Source: Kaistella gelatinilytica (GTDB lineage Bacteria; Bacteroidota; Bacteroidia; Flavobacteriales; Weeksellaceae). Taken from it: a stretch of 64,000 bases of DNA. The notes under the pieces were generated by a model. That model was not told the DNA's origin. It saw only the letters and a list, made by a program, of their open reading frames with translations, and did not search any database. The DNA lies in the NCBI RefSeq assembly GCF_015679325.1, contig NZ_JADPVI010000001.1, positions 124,001 through 188,000 of the forward strand. The letters run 5' to 3'. Each line of letters begins with the position of its first letter. The first letter of the stretch is position 1. The position numbers and the translations under genes were made by a program. Of this stretch, positions 44,792 through 54,168 are shown piece after piece.

Positions 44792-45655
44792 TTATTTCTT
44801 TACAAAACTCCAAAACTTCTTTCCACCCAAAACAATTACCACCATGATCAATCCCGCGATAATTCCGTAAATAAAATGTTTCGGCATATCAGGAAAAGTG
44901 GGAAGAAAATGATGAATGATTTCAATATTATGATCGAAAATTCCTCCTGAAACAAGCAATAAAGCCAAAGTTCCAATAACGGATAATGCTTTAATAATGA
45001 TCGGTAAAGATTTTACTAGAACAGTTCCCAATACTTTCAAAAATCCTTTGTCATTTGATTTCTTGATGAGTTTATAACCCGCATCATCCATTCTTACGAT
45101 CAATGCGACAATTCCGTAAACGCCGACAGTTGCTAAGATCGCAACGACAGAAACCGTAATAATCTGGATGGCTAAACTTTTTTCAAGAACCGAACCTAAA
45201 GCAATAATGACAATTTCTAAAGACAATATAAAATCGGTCGTGATGGCAGATTTTACTTTAATTTTTTCAGCTTCTGCATCATCTCTAACTTCTTCGATAA
45301 CTTCTGCGTGTTCTTCTTTTTTATGAAAGAAATATTCAATGATCTTTTCCACCCCTTCGTACGCCAGATAAAGTCCGCCCAGAATCAAAATAATTTTAAT
45401 CGCAGGTGCATAAATAAACTGCAGCAAAAAAGCGATCGGAATAATGATCAACTTATTAATAAAAGAACCTTTTGTTATCGACCACAATACCGGAATTTCT
45501 CTTGATGATAGAAAACCTGTAGCTTTCTCCGCATTCACTGCTAGATCATCGCCCAGAATTCCTGCCGTTTGTTTGGTGGCTACTTTCGACGCAACTGCGA
45601 CATCGTCCATCAATGCTGCAATATCATCTAAAATAACGAAAATTCCCGAGGCCAT
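44792..45655 (-). CDS. DUF808 (YedI) family membrane protein
   Basis: Inner-membrane protein of 287 residues with several helices. It has the family signature at the N-terminus, MASGIFVILDDIAALMDDVA, and TKQTAGILGDDLAVNAEKATGF (about 28-49). Later segments are hydrophobic (IIIPIAFLLQFIYAPAIKIILILG). The family has no settled function. It is a single gene, ahead of its own terminator and divergent from the purine block. Confidence 0.88.
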   Translation of the reverse strand: MASGIFVILDDIAALMDDVAVASKVATKQTAGILGDDLAVNAEKATGFLSSREIPVLWSITKGSFINKLIIIPIAFLLQFIYAPAIKIILILGGLYLAYEGVEKIIEYFFHKKEEHAEVIEEVRDDAEAEKIKVKSAITTDFILSLEIVIIALGSVLEKSLAIQIITVSVVAILATVGVYGIVALIVRMDDAGYKLIKKSNDKGFLKVLGTVLVKSLPIIIKALSVIGTLALLLVSGGIFDHNIEIIHHFLPTFPDMPKHFIYGIIAGLIMVVIVLGGKKFWSFVKK

Positions 45656-45995
45656 ATTTTTTTATTTGCCGCAAAAATAAAGAATTCCTTTAGATGTTTT
45701 CAGAATAATTTAAACAGTGAATAAATTTGTATTTCTAAAATTGTGGAAAAATTATGGTTTATAATTTTAGTGTCACCTTAAAAATCATTATTTTCGCAGA
45801 ACAAAATTTTCAAAGTGAAACTGCATCAATTACATTCACCAAAAAAGGAAATCCAAGAATTTGGAAATGTAAACGACGCTGAAAAATAAAGAAAAAGCCG
45901 ACGGTCAGAATGACTGCCGGCTTTTTTATTGGAGTCAAAATAAACCTTCAAGTTTTAAATAAAAAAATTAGAATTATACCCTCAAAGAAAAGAAA
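45656..45995. other. 340-base intergenic region before purM
   Basis: AT-rich. It carries a hairpin terminator on the plus strand (45892-45927) directly after two overlapping small frames. One is a 24-codon frame at 45815-45889 starting GTG (VKLHQLHSPKKEIQEFGNVN and 4 more residues); another is a 42-codon frame at 45754-45882. A terminator placed after them implies a short plus-strand transcript. I see no clear promoter for purM. Confidence 0.5.
45892..45927 (+). terminator. Terminator hairpin upstream of purM
   Basis: Stem aaagccg with cggcttt, extended inward by cggtca with tgactg (one mismatch, one wobble), GAA loop, and six T following. There is no annotated gene for it to end. Confidence 0.7.
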
Positions 45996-46985
45996 ATGAG
46001 CAATACCTATAAATCAGCAGGAGTCGATAAGGAAGAAGGTTACAAAACCGTAGATAAAATAAAAACTGCCGTTGCAGAAACACATAATGCAAATGTGTTG
46101 AATAATCTCGGAAGTTTCGGCGCATTCTATGAAATCGCAGGTTACAAAAACCCTGTCTTAGTGAGCGGAACCGATGGAGTAGGAACCAAATTGAAAGTTG
46201 CTTTGGATTCCAAAAAATACGATTCGATAGGCGTTGACTGTTTTGCAATGTGCGCAAATGATATTATTTGTCACGGCGCAAAACCTTTATTTTTCCTCGA
46301 TTATTTAGCGTGTGGAAAATTAGATTCCGAGATCGCTGCTGAAATTGTGATGGGAATGGTAAAAGCGTGCAAAGACAATAACTGCGCTTTGATCGGTGGA
46401 GAAACTGCAGAAATGCCCGGAATGTATAAACCCGGCGATTATGATGTTGCAGGTTTTTGTGTCGGAATTGTAGAAAAAGATCAGATCATCGATGGTTCAA
46501 ATATTAAGAAAGGTTGTAAAATTATTGCACTTCCAAGCTCTGGTTTTCACTCTAATGGTTTTTCCCTTGTAAGAAAAATTTTCCCGGATTTTAATGAAGA
46601 ATTTGAAGGAAAACCTTTATATGAAACACTTCTCGTTCCTACTAGATTGTATTACCAGCCGATTCATAAAATTTTGGAAGAAATTGCCGTTTGTGGGATC
46701 GCCCATATTACCGGTGGTGGAATTATTGAAAATATTCCGCGTATTATACCGGAGAATTTGTGTGCAACGATCGATGCCTCAAAAATTAAAATTCCTTCCG
46801 TTATGCTGGAATTAGAAAAGCGCGGAAATATTGATCGAATGGAAATGTATGGAACTTTTAATATGGGAGTTGGAATGGTCGTAGTAATTGATGAACAACA
46901 TGCCGAAAAAGTACTCGATCTTGTTGATGACGCTTACGAAATCGGGGAAATTACTGAAGGTTCAGATAAAATAAAAATAATCTAA
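45996..46985 (+). CDS. purM: Phosphoribosylformylglycinamidine cyclo-ligase
   Basis: Fifth step of purine synthesis: ATP-dependent ring closure of FGAM to AIR. The 329-residue protein has GTDGVGTKLKVALD (about 54-67), the DCFAMCANDIICHGAKPLFF segment and GGETAEMPGMYKPGDYD, all typical of PurM. Cytoplasmic. Followed 76 bases later by purN on the same strand. Confidence 0.95.
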   Translation: MSNTYKSAGVDKEEGYKTVDKIKTAVAETHNANVLNNLGSFGAFYEIAGYKNPVLVSGTDGVGTKLKVALDSKKYDSIGVDCFAMCANDIICHGAKPLFFLDYLACGKLDSEIAAEIVMGMVKACKDNNCALIGGETAEMPGMYKPGDYDVAGFCVGIVEKDQIIDGSNIKKGCKIIALPSSGFHSNGFSLVRKIFPDFNEEFEGKPLYETLLVPTRLYYQPIHKILEEIAVCGIAHITGGGIIENIPRIIPENLCATIDASKIKIPSVMLELEKRGNIDRMEMYGTFNMGVGMVVVIDEQHAEKVLDLVDDAYEIGEITEGSDKIKII

Positions 46986-47061
46986 AATCGTCGCAAACGG
47001 ATAAGTGATCGTAAAGTGAGATTACTTTAAATATATTACTTGTTCCTGATTGTTGAATTTA

Positions 47062-47628
47062 ATGAAAAATATTGTCGTTTTAGTTTCCGGTAGCGGAACA
47101 AACCTTCAAAGAATTATCGACTGCATCGAATGTGGAGAAATTCCAAATGCTCAGATCTCTTTAGTGATTGCTGATCGCGAATGTTTCGGTTTGGAACGTG
47201 CCAAAAAATATGGTATCGCTGTTCACATAATTCCAAGAGGAAAAAATTTCTCTTTCGAATTAAAAGAGACCATTCCAGAAAATACAGATTTAATTGTTCT
47301 CGCCGGATTTTTATCAATTTTAAATAAAGAATTCTGTGAATCTTTTAATGGCAAGATCATCAATATTCATCCTTCATTATTACCAAAATTTGGTGGAAAA
47401 GGAATGTGGGGACATCATGTTCACGAAGCAGTTTTAGAAGCAAAAGAAAAAGAAAGTGGTGCGACGGTTCATTACGTAACCTCCGGGATTGATGAAGGTG
47501 AAATTATCCTCCAAAATTCTTTTCCACTTGCCGAAAATGAAACGGTAGAAACTTTAGCCCAAAAAATCCATCAGACAGAATTTGAAATTTTTCCCAAGGC
47601 AATTAAAATTGTTTTAAATAAAATGTAG
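47062..47628 (+). CDS. purN: Phosphoribosylglycinamide formyltransferase
   Basis: Third step of purine synthesis: formylates GAR using 10-formyl-THF. The 188-residue protein starts MKNIVVLVSGSGTNLQRIID. Motifs are the phosphate loop GSGTNLQ, AGFLSILNKEF and NIHPSLLPKFGGKGM, with the catalytic asparagine and histidine, and DEGEIILQ. I chose ATG 47062; the TTG at 47050 adds four residues with no homology. The 150 bases to purH hold a chain of hairpins. Confidence 0.93.
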   Translation: MKNIVVLVSGSGTNLQRIIDCIECGEIPNAQISLVIADRECFGLERAKKYGIAVHIIPRGKNFSFELKETIPENTDLIVLAGFLSILNKEFCESFNGKIINIHPSLLPKFGGKGMWGHHVHEAVLEAKEKESGATVHYVTSGIDEGEIILQNSFPLAENETVETLAQKIHQTEFEIFPKAIKIVLNKM

Positions 47629-47635
47629 GCATAAA

Positions 47636-47750
47636 GCCATGAAATGGCGTAATCAAAAGCATAGGGTAAAGCCCTATGAAAATAGAAATAAATATCAAAA
47701 AACGAATTCCGAAGGAATTCAACTATAATAACCGTTGGTGAAAGAACGGT
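47636..47750 (+). repeat. Chain of four intergenic hairpins between purN and purH
   Basis: Successive stems: gccat-gaa-atggc (47636-47648), cataggg-taaag-ccctatg (47660-47678), gaattcc-gaa-ggaattc (47704-47720) and accgtt-ggtgaaag-aacggt (47731-47750). None is followed by a T-run, so they are not terminators. Such chains with small A-rich loops occur in many Bacteroidota intergenic regions as repeated elements, possibly linked to RAYT-type transposases. Confidence 0.6.
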
Positions 47751-47778
47751 ATCTAATAAAAAGTAAAAAAGAAAGAAA

Positions 47779-49296
47779 ATGTCAAAGAAAAGAGCGCTCA
47801 TCTCCGTTTCCGATAAGTCCGGACTCATAGATTTTGCAAAGTTTTTAGAAGCAAACGATTACGAATTGGTTTCCACAGGCGGAACATTCAAGCATTTAAA
47901 AGAAGCGGGTTTAAATCCGATTCAAATTGATGAAGTCACCGATTTTCCTGAAATGTTGGATGGTCGCGTGAAAACTTTACATCCGAAAGTTCACGGCGGT
48001 TTACTGGCGGTTCGTACGAATGAAGAACACATGAAAACCGTTCAGCAACACGGTATTGGCTTGATAGAAATGGTGATCGTCAATCTTTATCCATTTTTCG
48101 AAAATGCAAATTCTAATATTTCTCTGGATGAAAAAGTAGAGTTCATCGATATTGGCGGACCTTCAATGTTGCGTTCCGGTGCAAAAAATTATAATTCAGT
48201 AACAGTTTTGACCGATGTTGAAGATTATGCAAAAGTGCAGCAGGAAATTGCAGAAACTGGCGACACGACTTTAGAAACACGAAAAAAACTAGCCGGAAAA
48301 GTATTCAATTTAACTTCTGCGTACGACAGCGCGATCTCTAAAATGCTTTTGGAAGAAGAATATCCACAATATTTAAATGCTTCTTACAAGAAAGTTTCTG
48401 ACCTGAGATATGGCGAAAATCCTCATCAAACTGCTGCTTATTATGTTTCAACAACGGATAACGGCGCGATGAAAGATTTCGAGATTTTGGGCGGAAAAGA
48501 ATTGTCATTCAACAATCTCCGCGATATGGATCTATGTTGGAAAGTTGTTAACGAATTCAAAGACGAAATGGCTTGTTGTGCCGTAAAACATTCCACACCT
48601 TGTGGAGTTGCAGTCGGAACTTCAGCTTTAGAAACGTACAAGAAAACTTTTGAATGTGATCCAGTTTCCATTTTTGGCGGAATTATTGGTATGAACTTCA
48701 AAGTAGATGCAGCAACTGCAGAAGAATTGAATAAAACCTTTCTCGAAATTGTGATGGCACCAGATTTCGATGAAGAGGCTTTAGAAATTTTAAGAAAAAA
48801 GAAAAATTTAAGAATTATCAAAATTAAAAATCCCATTTCCGATGCTCAAACCTGGGTAAAAGTAGATGGCGGAATTTTAGTTCAGGATAATGACAGTCAA
48901 TTTTCAGAAAAAATAGAAACAGTAACCGTTTTTCAACCAACTGCAGAACAGGAGAAAGCACTTTTATTTGCGCAGCGTGTTGTAAAATATGTGAAATCAA
49001 ATGCAATCGTTGTTTCCAACGGTTATCAGGCTTTAGGAATTGGCGGCGGACAGGTGAACAGGATTTGGGCAACCGAACATGCCGTAGAAAGAGCGAAACA
49101 GAAATTCTCCGGAGATCTGGTTTTAGCTTCAGACGCATTTTTCCCTTTCCGGGATGTTGTAGATTTCTGTGCAAAAGAAGGAATTAAAGCAATTATTCAA
49201 CCTGGTGGAAGTATGCGCGACGAGGAAAGTATTGAAGCTGCAAACGAACACGGAATTCCGATGATGTTCACAGGAATGCGTCATTTTTTCCATTGA
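47779..49296 (+). CDS. purH: Bifunctional AICAR formyltransferase / IMP cyclohydrolase
   Basis: Last two steps to IMP. The 505-residue protein begins [24 protein letters not shown], the cyclohydrolase domain (about 1-190) with [29 protein letters not shown] and [16 protein letters not shown]. The transformylase domain follows, with [28 protein letters not shown] (containing the KHxxPCG motif) and [19 protein letters not shown] at the C-terminal part. Length and order are normal. Confidence 0.96.
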   Translation: MSKKRALISVSDKSGLIDFAKFLEANDYELVSTGGTFKHLKEAGLNPIQIDEVTDFPEMLDGRVKTLHPKVHGGLLAVRTNEEHMKTVQQHGIGLIEMVIVNLYPFFENANSNISLDEKVEFIDIGGPSMLRSGAKNYNSVTVLTDVEDYAKVQQEIAETGDTTLETRKKLAGKVFNLTSAYDSAISKMLLEEEYPQYLNASYKKVSDLRYGENPHQTAAYYVSTTDNGAMKDFEILGGKELSFNNLRDMDLCWKVVNEFKDEMACCAVKHSTPCGVAVGTSALETYKKTFECDPVSIFGGIIGMNFKVDAATAEELNKTFLEIVMAPDFDEEALEILRKKKNLRIIKIKNPISDAQTWVKVDGGILVQDNDSQFSEKIETVTVFQPTAEQEKALLFAQRVVKYVKSNAIVVSNGYQALGIGGGQVNRIWATEHAVERAKQKFSGDLVLASDAFFPFRDVVDFCAKEGIKAIIQPGGSMRDEESIEAANEHGIPMMFTGMRHFFH

Positions 49297-49364
49297 TTAA
49301 ATGCTGATTATCAATGTTATCCGCAGTGGTAACTAAAAATTAAGAAACTTTTCTTCAAACTAAA

Positions 49365-49395
49365 TTTGAAATCCATTTACAAATCAGTAATTTTG
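49365..49395 (+). promoter_or_regulatory. Promoter of purD
   Basis: TTTG at 49365-49368, 19 bases, then TAATTTTG at 49388-49395, 26 bases before the purD ATG. Both boxes fit, the best pair in the window, so purD is probably transcribed on its own as well as from upstream. Confidence 0.72.
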
Positions 49396-49421
49396 TAAAA
49401 CTCTAAATAAGCAAACTAAAT

Positions 49422-50660
49422 ATGAAAATATTAATCGTAGGAAACGGCGGAAGAGAATCTGCACTCGCTATGAAATTACACAGCGACAGCAGAATTTCTA
49501 AAATGTATTTTGCAAAAGGCAATGCAACCACCGCTAAACTTGGTCAAAACGTATATGAAGAAAGTGTAGTCGCTTTGCGGGATTTTGCCATTAATGAAAG
49601 AATCGATCTTACCATCGTTGGTCCGGAAGCTCCTTTGGTAGAAGGAATCGTGGATGAATTTAAAGAACACGGACTGAAAATTTTTGGTCCAAGAAAAAGA
49701 ACTGCCGAATTAGAAGGCAGCAAAGCTTTTTCCAAAAAATTCATGCAGACCAATAACATTAAAACTGCAAAAGCCGTAGTTTTTGAGGCGTATCAAGATG
49801 CCATGGATTATGTGAAGATTCAGAAATTCCCGATCGTTATCAAAGCAAGCGGACTTGCCGGCGGAAAAGGAGTCGTGATCGCCAATGATCTGGCAGAAGC
49901 TGAATTAACGATTCACCGTTTTATGATCGAAAGAATTTATGGTGATGCCGGAATTCAGTTGGTCATCGAAGAATATTTGAGAGGTTTTGAAGCTTCAATT
50001 ATTGCATTTGCGAACGGTAAAAAATTGTTCCCATGTGTTTCTGTAAAAGATTATAAAAAAGCATGGACAGGCGATAAAGGTCCAAACACTGGTGGAATGG
50101 GCAGCGTTGCACCAAGTCCGGAGTTTACAGATGCGCATTACGCAGATTTCGAAAAAAATATTTTAGCGCCAACTTTGGCTGGACTTCAAGGTGCAGGTAT
50201 TCATTTCAAAGGATTTATTTTCTTTGGTTTAATGGTCACCAATGACGGAACTTACCTTTTAGAATACAATTTGAGACTGGGCGATCCGGAAACTCAGGTT
50301 ATTTTGCCATTGCTGGAAAATAATCTTCTCGACGTCATCACCGATTGTCTGGATGGAAAAGATATTGAACTTAAATTCAAAGACGAAAAAGCAGTTTGTT
50401 TGGTGATGTGTTCCGGCGGTTACCCCAATAAAATTGATACCGGATTTGAGATTAAAAATTTAAATAAAGTTACAAATAGCCAGATCATGTTTGCAGGCGC
50501 GAGATATGCCGGTGACAAAATTGTAACCACTGGTGGTCGCGTTTTAAGCGTGGTCGCAACAGGCGACAGCTACGATGAAGCCCGGAAAAAAGTCTATGAA
50601 GATGCGTTGAAAATTCAATTTGATTACGCGTTTTACAGAGAAGACATCGGGAAATTTTAA
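49422..50660 (+). CDS. purD: Phosphoribosylamine-glycine ligase
   Basis: Second step of purine synthesis: joins glycine to phosphoribosylamine with ATP. The 412-residue ATP-grasp protein opens MKILIVGNGGRESALAMKL. Motifs are GPEAPLVEGIVDEF, the ATP-grasp IKASGLAGGKGVVIA (about 140-155), DKGPNTGGMGSVAP and EYNLRLGDPETQVILP. It has its own promoter and a terminator just after the stop. Confidence 0.96.
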   Translation: MKILIVGNGGRESALAMKLHSDSRISKMYFAKGNATTAKLGQNVYEESVVALRDFAINERIDLTIVGPEAPLVEGIVDEFKEHGLKIFGPRKRTAELEGSKAFSKKFMQTNNIKTAKAVVFEAYQDAMDYVKIQKFPIVIKASGLAGGKGVVIANDLAEAELTIHRFMIERIYGDAGIQLVIEEYLRGFEASIIAFANGKKLFPCVSVKDYKKAWTGDKGPNTGGMGSVAPSPEFTDAHYADFEKNILAPTLAGLQGAGIHFKGFIFFGLMVTNDGTYLLEYNLRLGDPETQVILPLLENNLLDVITDCLDGKDIELKFKDEKAVCLVMCSGGYPNKIDTGFEIKNLNKVTNSQIMFAGARYAGDKIVTTGGRVLSVVATGDSYDEARKKVYEDALKIQFDYAFYREDIGKF

Positions 50661-50668
50661 AATATAAA

Positions 50669-50698
50669 GGGCGTGATTTTTCACGTCTTTTTTTTTCA
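50669..50698 (+). terminator. Terminator of purD
   Basis: An 8-bp stem with two G-U pairs (gggcgtga, loop tttt, tcacgtct), followed by nine or more T. Confidence 0.72.
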
Positions 50699-50706
50699 GT
50701 TTTTTC

Positions 50707-50775
50707 AGGAGCTATTTCCCGCTTTCCACTACAATCTTTTTTTTTAAAAAAGAATTTTCGTTACAATCGGGGCTA
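50707..50775 (+). repeat. Interspersed hairpin repeat, copy 2
   Basis: Same ends as the element at 26262-26337: starts aggagctatttcccgct and ends caatcggggcta. The centre is a T-run facing an A-run (ttttttt with aaaaaa) instead of the cttttgtt/aacaaaag stem of copy 1, so the pairing is kept while the sequence differs. Confidence 0.65.
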
Positions 50776-50862
50776 GTTAAGACTCCATTTCAAAATAAAA
50801 TAAATGATCAGACAAAACGTTTTATCATTACAGACCATAAACCAAAGAAATAAATTCTATTC

Positions 50863-52392
50863 ATGAACAACGGTATCATCATTTTAGATTTCGGTTCTCA
50901 ATATAATCAGTTGATCGCCAGAAGAATTCGGGAGCACGGCGTATATTCAGAAGTCATTCCTTTTAATACTCCGATCGACGACATCTTGGCAAGAAATCCT
51001 TCCGGCATCATCCTTTCGGGCGGACCAAGTTCTGTGAATGCAGAAAATGCACATTTAATAGAAAAATCACTTCTTGAGAAAAATATTCCCATTTTAGGAA
51101 TTTGCTACGGAATGCAGCTCATCACCCATTTATTGGGCGGCACTGTAAAGAAAGGTGTAAAAGGAGAATATGGAAAAGCAAAACTGGAGATCCAAAAATC
51201 CAACAGTTTACTTTCCGGCGTGAGTCGTTTTTCTACCGTCTGGATGAGCCATTTCGACGAAGTAGAAACGGTTCCCGAAGGATTTTATGTCAATGGAATG
51301 ACCGATGTTATTTCTGCGATATCCAATGAATCCAAAAAAATATATTGCGTTCAGTTTCACCCCGAAGTTTCTCACACGGAAGAAGGAGCAAGAATGCTCG
51401 AAAATTTCATCTTCAATGTTTGTAAAGCACCAAAAAGCTGGAAACTCACCAATTATATCGATGAAACCATTGCAGATATTAAAGAAAAAGTTGGTGATCA
51501 AAAAGTGATCTTAGGACTTTCTGGCGGTGTAGATTCTTCCGTTGCTGCTGTTTTAATTCATCGTGCGATCGGCGATCAGTTGCAGTGTATCTTCGTTGAT
51601 ACCGGACTTTTGAGAAAAGATGAAGGAAAAAAAGTGATGGAAAATTACGGCGAACATTTTAATTTAAAAATTAAGATGATCGATGCTTCCGAAAGATTTC
51701 TTTCCAAGTTAAAAGGAATTTCAGATCCGGAGCAAAAACGGAAAATTATCGGTAATGAATTCGTTGCTGTTTTCGACGAAGAATCTCATAAAATTGAAGG
51801 CGCGAAATTTTTAGCACAGGGAACAATTTACCCGGATGTTATCGAAAGTCAGTCTGTAAAAGGACCTTCTTCTGTCATTAAATCTCACCATAATGTCGGT
51901 GGATTGCCAGAAGAAATGGGTTTTGAATTATTAGAACCTTTGCGCGAACTTTTCAAAGATGAGGTTCGTAAAGTAGGAGAGGAACTGGGAATTCCCCATC
52001 ATTTGGTTCACCGTCATCCTTTTCCCGGACCAGGTTTGGGAATAAGAATTTTAGGAGAAGTAGATGAAGAAAAAGTAAAGATCCTGCAGGAAGCCGACGA
52101 TATTTTTATTGAAGAACTGTACAAAAATGAACTGTACGATAAAGTTTCGCAGGCATTCGTCGTTTTACTTCCTGTGAAATCTGTTGGAGTAATGGGCGAC
52201 GAAAGAACATATGAATATACTGCAGTCGTTCGTTCCGCAAATACGACCGATTTTATGACTGCAACCTGGAGCAGACTTCCTTACGAATTTTTAGATACGA
52301 TTTCTAACCGAATTATCAATGAAGTGAAAGGGATCAACCGTGTCGCTTATGATATTTCGAGCAAACCACCTGCAACAATTGAGTGGGAATAA
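50863..52392 (+). CDS. guaA: GMP synthase (glutamine-hydrolysing)
   Basis: Converts XMP to GMP. The 509-residue protein has a class I amidotransferase domain with nucleophile C81 (GICYGMQL) and H166/E168 (QFHPEVSH), then an ATP-pyrophosphatase domain with the P-loop SGGVDSS (220-226) and a C-terminal dimerisation part (MTATWSRLPYEFLDTISNRI ... KPPATIEWE). The first 203 bases upstream hold the copy-2 repeat and no obvious promoter. Confidence 0.97.
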   Translation: MNNGIIILDFGSQYNQLIARRIREHGVYSEVIPFNTPIDDILARNPSGIILSGGPSSVNAENAHLIEKSLLEKNIPILGICYGMQLITHLLGGTVKKGVKGEYGKAKLEIQKSNSLLSGVSRFSTVWMSHFDEVETVPEGFYVNGMTDVISAISNESKKIYCVQFHPEVSHTEEGARMLENFIFNVCKAPKSWKLTNYIDETIADIKEKVGDQKVILGLSGGVDSSVAAVLIHRAIGDQLQCIFVDTGLLRKDEGKKVMENYGEHFNLKIKMIDASERFLSKLKGISDPEQKRKIIGNEFVAVFDEESHKIEGAKFLAQGTIYPDVIESQSVKGPSSVIKSHHNVGGLPEEMGFELLEPLRELFKDEVRKVGEELGIPHHLVHRHPFPGPGLGIRILGEVDEEKVKILQEADDIFIEELYKNELYDKVSQAFVVLLPVKSVGVMGDERTYEYTAVVRSANTTDFMTATWSRLPYEFLDTISNRIINEVKGINRVAYDISSKPPATIEWE

Positions 52393-52424
52393 TTTAGATT
52401 TCTCAATATAAAAGACATGACAAA

Positions 52425-52460
52425 TATTCCCCTTTTTTAAAGAATTGGGGAATACTTTTT
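52425..52460 (+). terminator. Terminator of guaA
   Basis: An 8-bp stem (tattcccc with ggggaata), a 14-base AT-rich loop and a T-run. Confidence 0.72.
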
Positions 52461-52484
52461 GCCAAATCCCTGTAAAACAACTTT

Positions 52485-54128
52485 ATGTTTAATAAACAAC
52501 AACGGAAATTAAAACGGTCAGCAAAATTGATCTCCATTTTTAGCAAATATGGTTTCAAAGATATTTTAGCGCGAATGAATCTGGCGAAGAACGAACCTTC
52601 CGTTGATGAGAATGAAGTTGTTTTTACGAATTCTGTTTACGAAAGAATCAGGATGGCTTTAGAGGAATTGGGACCTACGTTTGTAAAACTGGGTCAAACC
52701 TTTTCCAGTCGTGAAGATTTATTACCACCAGAATTAATTACGGAATTACAGAAACTTCAGGACAAAGTAGAAGAAGTTGATCTGAATGTGGAAGAAATTT
52801 TAGAGCAGGAATTCAATATTTCTCCGAAGGATTATTTTAGGGACATTCAGAAAAAACCAATGGCAACGGCGTCAATAGCGCAGGTTTACAAAGCAGTTTT
52901 ACATGACGGTACAGAAGTAATTCTGAAAATCAAAAAACCGAACGTTCAGGAAAATATTCAGGATGATTTGCTGTTGCTGCATGATTTGGTGAAAGTCATT
53001 ACGACCTATTCAGAAATTGGGGAGAAACTCGATTTGAAACAGGCGATCTCTACGTTCGAAAAATCTTTACTGGAAGAAATTTCCTTGATCAACGAAAAAA
53101 ATAATATTCAGCAATTCGCTTTAAACTTTAAAAATAATAAGGAAACCTACGTTCCGAAAGTATATGAAGAATTTTGCAGCAACAATATTCTTTGCATGGA
53201 ATTTATTGATGGACTGAAAATCACCAGTAAAGAAGGATTTTTGGAAAATGAAATCGATCCCGTGAAAATCTCCGAAATTGGTTTGCGTTTATTTGTTTCT
53301 CAGATTTTAGATTACGGCTTTTTCCACGCTGATCCGCACGCCGGAAATATTTTGGTGAAGAAAGATGGCAAAGTCGTTTTCATTGATTTTGGCGCGGTCG
53401 GAAAAATTCAACCCAATGATAAAGAAATTCTGGAGCAGCTCATCGTGGCATTTGTCTCGAAAAACGCGCCCAAGATCGTTAAAAATCTAAAGAAGATGGC
53501 GGTGAGTTATGAGATTCCGGATGAAAAAGCTTTTCAAAATGATGTTGAAGACGTGCTCAATTTCGTTCACAGCGGTTCGATCCAAAATATTGATGTTCCG
53601 AAACTAGTCGCCAAAATGGCCAATACTTTAAAGAACAACAGAATCAATATGCCCGATTATTTGTATCTGCTTTTGAAAGGTATCAGTCTGATAGAGGGCG
53701 TTGGAAGAAGTATTAATCCGGATTTAGATATTGTAAAAAGTCTGCAGCCTTTCACTAAAAAAATCATTTTCAATAAAATATCTCCCAAAAAATTAGTAAA
53801 ATCCGGTTCGCAAAAACTCCTCGAACTTGCGGATAATATTGAAGAGATCCCGAAAGAATTGCGTTCGCTTCTTCAGAAATTAGATGAAAATAAATTTACA
53901 GTCACGAGCGAGATTAAGAATATTGATAAGACACATCAACTGATTAAATCGAGCATTGTGAATCTAATTTTAACCATGGTTTTGTGTGCGAATATTATTT
54001 CCACCGCTATTCTCTGGAATTCAGAAAGTGCTTACAATATTGGTGGAATTCCGCTTTTAATTATCCTCAGTTTTACACTTTCGATTTTTCTGATACTGAT
54101 ACTTTTTCTTAGATTGATGAAAAGATAA
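52485..54128 (+). CDS. ABC1/UbiB-family atypical protein kinase
   Basis: Member of the AarF/ABC1/UbiB family, linked to quinone (here menaquinone) metabolism or lipid handling. The 547-residue protein has the family N-terminal helical KxGQ-like motif (GPTFVKLGQTFSSREDLLP, about 65-83), the conserved MATASIAQVYKA (about 126-137) and lysine of ILKIKKP, and the catalytic loop FFHADPHAGNILV (about 283-295) with IDFGAVGKI. Two membrane helices close the protein (IVNLILTMVLCANIISTAILW and GIPLLIILSFTLSIFLILILF). Single gene, convergent with the barrel gene. Confidence 0.9.
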   Translation: MFNKQQRKLKRSAKLISIFSKYGFKDILARMNLAKNEPSVDENEVVFTNSVYERIRMALEELGPTFVKLGQTFSSREDLLPPELITELQKLQDKVEEVDLNVEEILEQEFNISPKDYFRDIQKKPMATASIAQVYKAVLHDGTEVILKIKKPNVQENIQDDLLLLHDLVKVITTYSEIGEKLDLKQAISTFEKSLLEEISLINEKNNIQQFALNFKNNKETYVPKVYEEFCSNNILCMEFIDGLKITSKEGFLENEIDPVKISEIGLRLFVSQILDYGFFHADPHAGNILVKKDGKVVFIDFGAVGKIQPNDKEILEQLIVAFVSKNAPKIVKNLKKMAVSYEIPDEKAFQNDVEDVLNFVHSGSIQNIDVPKLVAKMANTLKNNRINMPDYLYLLLKGISLIEGVGRSINPDLDIVKSLQPFTKKIIFNKISPKKLVKSGSQKLLELADNIEEIPKELRSLLQKLDENKFTVTSEIKNIDKTHQLIKSSIVNLILTMVLCANIISTAILWNSESAYNIGGIPLLIILSFTLSIFLILILFLRLMKR

Positions 54129-54168
54129 TTTCAAAAAATGCTGAGAAAGGTTTATTAAAATGTTCAAA

